This document shows, one piece after another, positions 7,004-10,291 of a stretch of DNA of 10,291 nucleotides. Below the pieces are notes generated by a model. The model worked only from the letters and a program-made list of their open reading frames with translations. It did not search any database and was not told the DNA's origin. Position numbers and translations under genes: made by a program. Within the stretch, counting starts at the first letter, position 1, and each line of letters opens with the position of its first letter. Source of the DNA: Mycoplasmataceae bacterium (lineage in GTDB: Bacteria > Bacillota_I > Bacilli_A > Mycoplasmatales > Mycoplasmoidaceae); NCBI GenBank assembly GCA_020024735.1, contig JAHHTI010000039.1, positions 1 through 10,291 of the forward strand. Reading direction: 5' to 3'.

Positions 7004-7435
7004 GTGTATACAGTATTTAAACAAATATTCAAATCATTACTAAAAAATGGATTATTAATTTTTAGTCTATTTTTAATTATTGCGACATTAATTTTAATTG
7101 GCGCATCTTCTTTACAACTATCTTCTTCAATTACTAATTCAGTTAATAATGTTAATAATCAAGGGAATGCTGCTCAGGTTGTTGGTAAAAGTTTACCTTA
7201 TATTGGTAATATTTCCTACAAACTTGTGAGTGAAAATCCTAATCCTGCAGATAATAGAAAAATTTATGTTTCAACCTTAGAACCTAATGAAAACCCTAAA
7301 CTTATCGGTGCTAGTGAATATGATCCTTCTCATGTTTATAAAAAAAATGATGCTGTGTGAATATATGACAAGGATAGTGGTAAATACAAATGATTTATTA
7401 GTGCGATTAATAATAATACTGGGGGGGGGCAATAA
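7004..7435 (+). CDS. As-written 143-aa truncated product of the permease gene
   Basis: Taken literally, translation from GTG 7004 reads TGA at 7358 and 7391 as Trp, passes through the G run as Gly-Gly-Gly (residues 140-142), adds Gln and stops at TAA 7433-7435. The product keeps one N-terminal membrane segment and about 105 outside residues and lacks all FtsX helices, so it cannot act as a permease. It is most simply the off-state product of the full gene. Confidence 0.6.
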
Positions 7436-10291
7436 CCCTTTAAAAAATAAAAAAGCATGAAAGAAAACAGAACATTATCTTTTTCAAGACAATACATTAT
7501 TTCCTTGAACCAATAAAGATTTATTTTTTACCGGTGCGGATGGAAAACAAAAATCAATTGGTGCATCGGTTTTCAGTCATAATGTTTTTTCAGGAACTAA
7601 AGTTAATCAAGATGAAACTGATATTATGAAGAAATTTGAAATGATGGATAATGATGATAATGATTATGGTTATCCATTGTGAAAAACTAACCAAAATATA
7701 TATAGAAGTGTCTTGCCTCTTGTTCCTAAAAACCCAAATACAGCTTTTGCCTATGGTTTAGTTGATAATCGTAAAGGAACAAGTGGTGAATTATTGTTTA
7801 ATCCACATCAAATTATCTTCAACATTTCTAAATGACCTAGTACACTAATTGATTGTAATGGTACTTTTACAGCTTATACCCTAATTAACGTAACTATTGG
7901 TTCTCCTAATAAAGCCTTATTATCAACACCAATTGATCCAAGTAATGCAGATGGGAATGCTTTGAAAAGATGTGCATCTCCTGACAAAGTTCATAATAAT
8001 GTTTATACAGCGCAATTGGATACTAACCCATATATTGAATGATGAAATCCTTGCTTTCATTTTTCTCGATATGTAGGTGCAAAAACTTTACCAACATACC
8101 GATTTAAAATAGATGAGCAAAACACTTCGTCATCATTATTGAATTTTATTAATAGTGATCTATTTAGTGATGGTAATAATTTAATTGAAGAATCCGTTAA
8201 TGAAGTATTTGGTAAATTAAATTATGGTTTTGAAAATAACATAAAAGAAATGCAAGATAATAACGTTGTTAATTTTCTTGGTTTTGATAAAGACACTTCA
8301 GAAATTTTATTAACTCTTGATGATAGGGCTTTTATTGATTATAATATCCCAGCCATTATTGATGAACCATTAAGAAAGAATAGAGAAAATAAATATTTAC
8401 ATAACTTTGAATCTTATATAACTAATCAAATTAACAATGTTTTACAAAATAAATTTCTTGATATTTTTACTAGAATTCTAAAAAAGAAAGGAATTGTTTT
8501 TAATCAACAATCTGAGTTTTTATATTTAACAAAAGACCGCAAGGATTTACTATTTTCACGGAAGACCCAAGATGATGTTAATAAAGTCCTTATTTCTCAA
8601 GGGGAAATGTATGATAACCATAATTGACTTTCAAGGTATTTTGAAAAAAGATATAATTTTTGGTATCGATTTAGCAAACAATATTATGAAGACTTTGCTA
8701 AAATTTTAGGATTATTGTTGAATGCTAATAATTTAGGAGCTGATAATTATTCAAAGATTGAATTTATGCTTTTCCTTTGTAACCATATCATTGATGAATT
8801 TTCTCAATATGAAAATGTTGATGTCTTAAATTATGGTCCAAAATTACTAGGTTCTAAGTATTTTAGAGCTTTTTGAAATTTACAAAATTCATTATCTTTT
8901 AAATTTTCATCATCCAAAATAGCGACATCAATTAATTTTGATGCTGACTTTGATACCGTTACTCCTTCTAAAACCGTAACTTTATATAATCTACAAGATA
9001 TCTTTGTTGTTTTATCGAACAACTATGCTATTGAAAATAAAAAGCGCAATCTTCCTTCTACAATGTCAAGTGTTTTACAAAACAAATGGTTAAATCAATT
9101 AAATTTACCTTTTAATGATTTTAAATTATGAATTGATGATATCAAAGATACCAATGAAATGTTAATTAGTCCTTCGTTTATTCGAGAGAATTTTAGTGAT
9201 GGTAAAAAATTTGATTACTGAATTTCTAAGTTACCAAGTAATTATTCTATTGAATATAAGGGAAATAAATTATTGATATGTGGATTAGGAGTATCTCCTG
9301 ATTATACATTCCCAATTATTAGTCCTACTTCTCCAATTCCTGATCCTAAGGACCAAGGAATAGTATTTGTTAATCGTACTTTATATGATAATCTAGGTCC
9401 TAGTTCTTCTGATACTTTTACTTATTATGCTTTTAATACCATTAATAATACTCCAAATAGTGGTAATAAAATTATTAACACGGTGAATAGTGTATGTGAG
9501 GAATTATTAGGTAAAAAAACAGATATTGGATTGAAAAAAATTGAGGATGCTACTGATTTTGGAATGGTATGAATGCGAAGATACTTTCCAGAACAGTTAA
9601 AAACATTCATTATCACTGTTTCTTTCTTTATCATTTTATTTTTATCAATTTTAGCTTTTGTGGTAATTTTCTTATTAATTAAATCAATTGTTAATAATTT
9701 AATTCAATCACTAGCTGTTGTTTTATCTAATGGTTATTCATTAAGAAACATTATTTTATCATGCTGTTTCAATATTTCTTTTGTTGCAATCATTGCTAGT
9801 ATATTAGCTTACATTGTAAGTTTTTTCCTGCAAAACTCTTTATTAAACATTTTCTTACCTTTAATTTTTGTACCAATCTCCACCTTGTCTTTTAGTCCTT
9901 TGATTTTCTTCCTAGGATTAATAGCTTCATTAGTGATTGTATGTGGTTTATTTGCTAGTATTATGGCATATAAATTTAAAGCTCCAATTGCTGAATTAAT
10001 GGTTAAAAAAGAAAATCCTAAGAAAATGAAATGATTGCAAAAGATTGCTCAATTGCAATTACCAACTGTGAATGTCAAGCGTCCTTTATTAGCTAAATTA
10101 TCAACCCACTTTTCTTTCTCATTATTTGGTAGATTGGTGTTATTAACTTTTTTAGGTTCAATTTCTTTAGGTCTAGTAGTTTCATCCACTGTTATTAAAC
10201 AAAAGTTTGATAATGCTTATATCAAAACGACTAAATCAAGAAAATATAATAATGAAGTTAACTATCTTAATGTTAATGAAACATCTGGTTT
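7004..10291 (+). CDS. FtsX-type ABC transporter permease, frameshifted at a G9 tract (3' end outside window)
   Basis: The frame opens with GTG 7004 and a hydrophobic segment at about residues 15-35 after basic FKQIFKSLLKN. It stops at 7433 because of nine G at 7421-7429. With 8 or 11 G it continues from GGC 7428 (AAT 7431) with no TAA or TAG to the window end, at least about 1095 residues. About 700 residues with no membrane segment follow the first helix, probably an extracellular domain. Next comes an FtsX-like unit: helices at about 9600-9690 (FIITVSFFIILFLSILAFVV), 9765-9835 and 9895-9965, with LLIKSIVNNLIQSLAVVLSNGYSLRNII after the first helix. A further helix at about 10130-10195 appears to begin a second ectodomain. 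This helix-ectodomain-FtsX layout matches giant mycoplasma MacB/FtsX-type permeases that pair with a separate ATPase, which is not seen here. The substrate is unknown. The break may be a phase-off state or a sequencing error. Confidence 0.82.
7421..7429 (+). repeat. Run of nine G causing the reading-frame break
   Basis: Nine consecutive G are preceded by AATAATACT and followed by CAATAACCC. It is by far the longest G or C run in this AT-rich window. Length 9 gives GGG GGG GGG CAA TAA. Length 10 gives GCA ATA ACC CTT TAA. Length 8 or 11 keeps the downstream permease frame open. Confidence 0.9.

Noticed and set aside
1..10291. CRISPR arrays, insertion sequences or phage genes
   Set aside because: No regularly spaced short repeats, transposase motifs or terminal inverted repeats were seen on either strand.

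Overview
The window reads as a Mollicutes (mycoplasma-type) chromosome. It is very AT-rich. Every long reading frame is broken by TGA alone and stays open when TGA is read as Trp. The only RNA gene is a tRNA with anticodon UCA, the tRNA that decodes UGA as tryptophan in this group. The mix of surface proteins (ITGF-ended repeat domains, a BspA-like leucine-rich lipoprotein, a giant FtsX-type permease) fits host-associated mycoplasmas. I cannot name the species; a relative of the M. penetrans/Ureaplasma side is only a guess. All genes lie on the + strand.

Layout. (1) 1-1712: 3' part of a surface protein made of about five ~100-residue repeat domains, with a C-terminal membrane anchor. (2) 1872-2510: a 212-residue soluble protein of unknown function with an extended -10 promoter. 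It is followed by a strong terminator, then tRNA-Trp(UCA), then a second terminator. (3) 2685-4220: a two-HKD phospholipase D-family cardiolipin synthase, apparently on a leaderless mRNA. It is followed 25 nt later by deoC (4246-4911), deoxyribose-phosphate aldolase. (4) 5135-6886: a lipoprotein with BspA-type leucine-rich repeats. (5) 7004 to the window end: a very large FtsX-type ABC permease whose C-terminus lies outside.

The most notable biology is in the last two genes. The lipoprotein promoter has a perfect TTGACA -35 box whose spacer to the -10 box (TATCAT) is filled with a run of A (15 in all). This is the architecture of known mycoplasma promoters switched on and off by poly-A length. 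The permease gene carries nine G in a row at 7421-7429. As written, the frame stops six bases later after 143 residues. With 8 (or 11) G it continues without TAA or TAG to the window end, at least about 1095 residues. Two adjacent surface-exposed genes would thus each carry a homopolymer switch, one transcriptional and one translational. A homopolymer sequencing error at the G run is the main alternative. A perfect 20-bp palindrome just upstream of the permease's leaderless promoter is a further candidate control site.

Housekeeping functions (cardiolipin synthesis, deoxynucleoside salvage, UGA decoding) lie in the middle, flanked by surface-protein genes on both sides.
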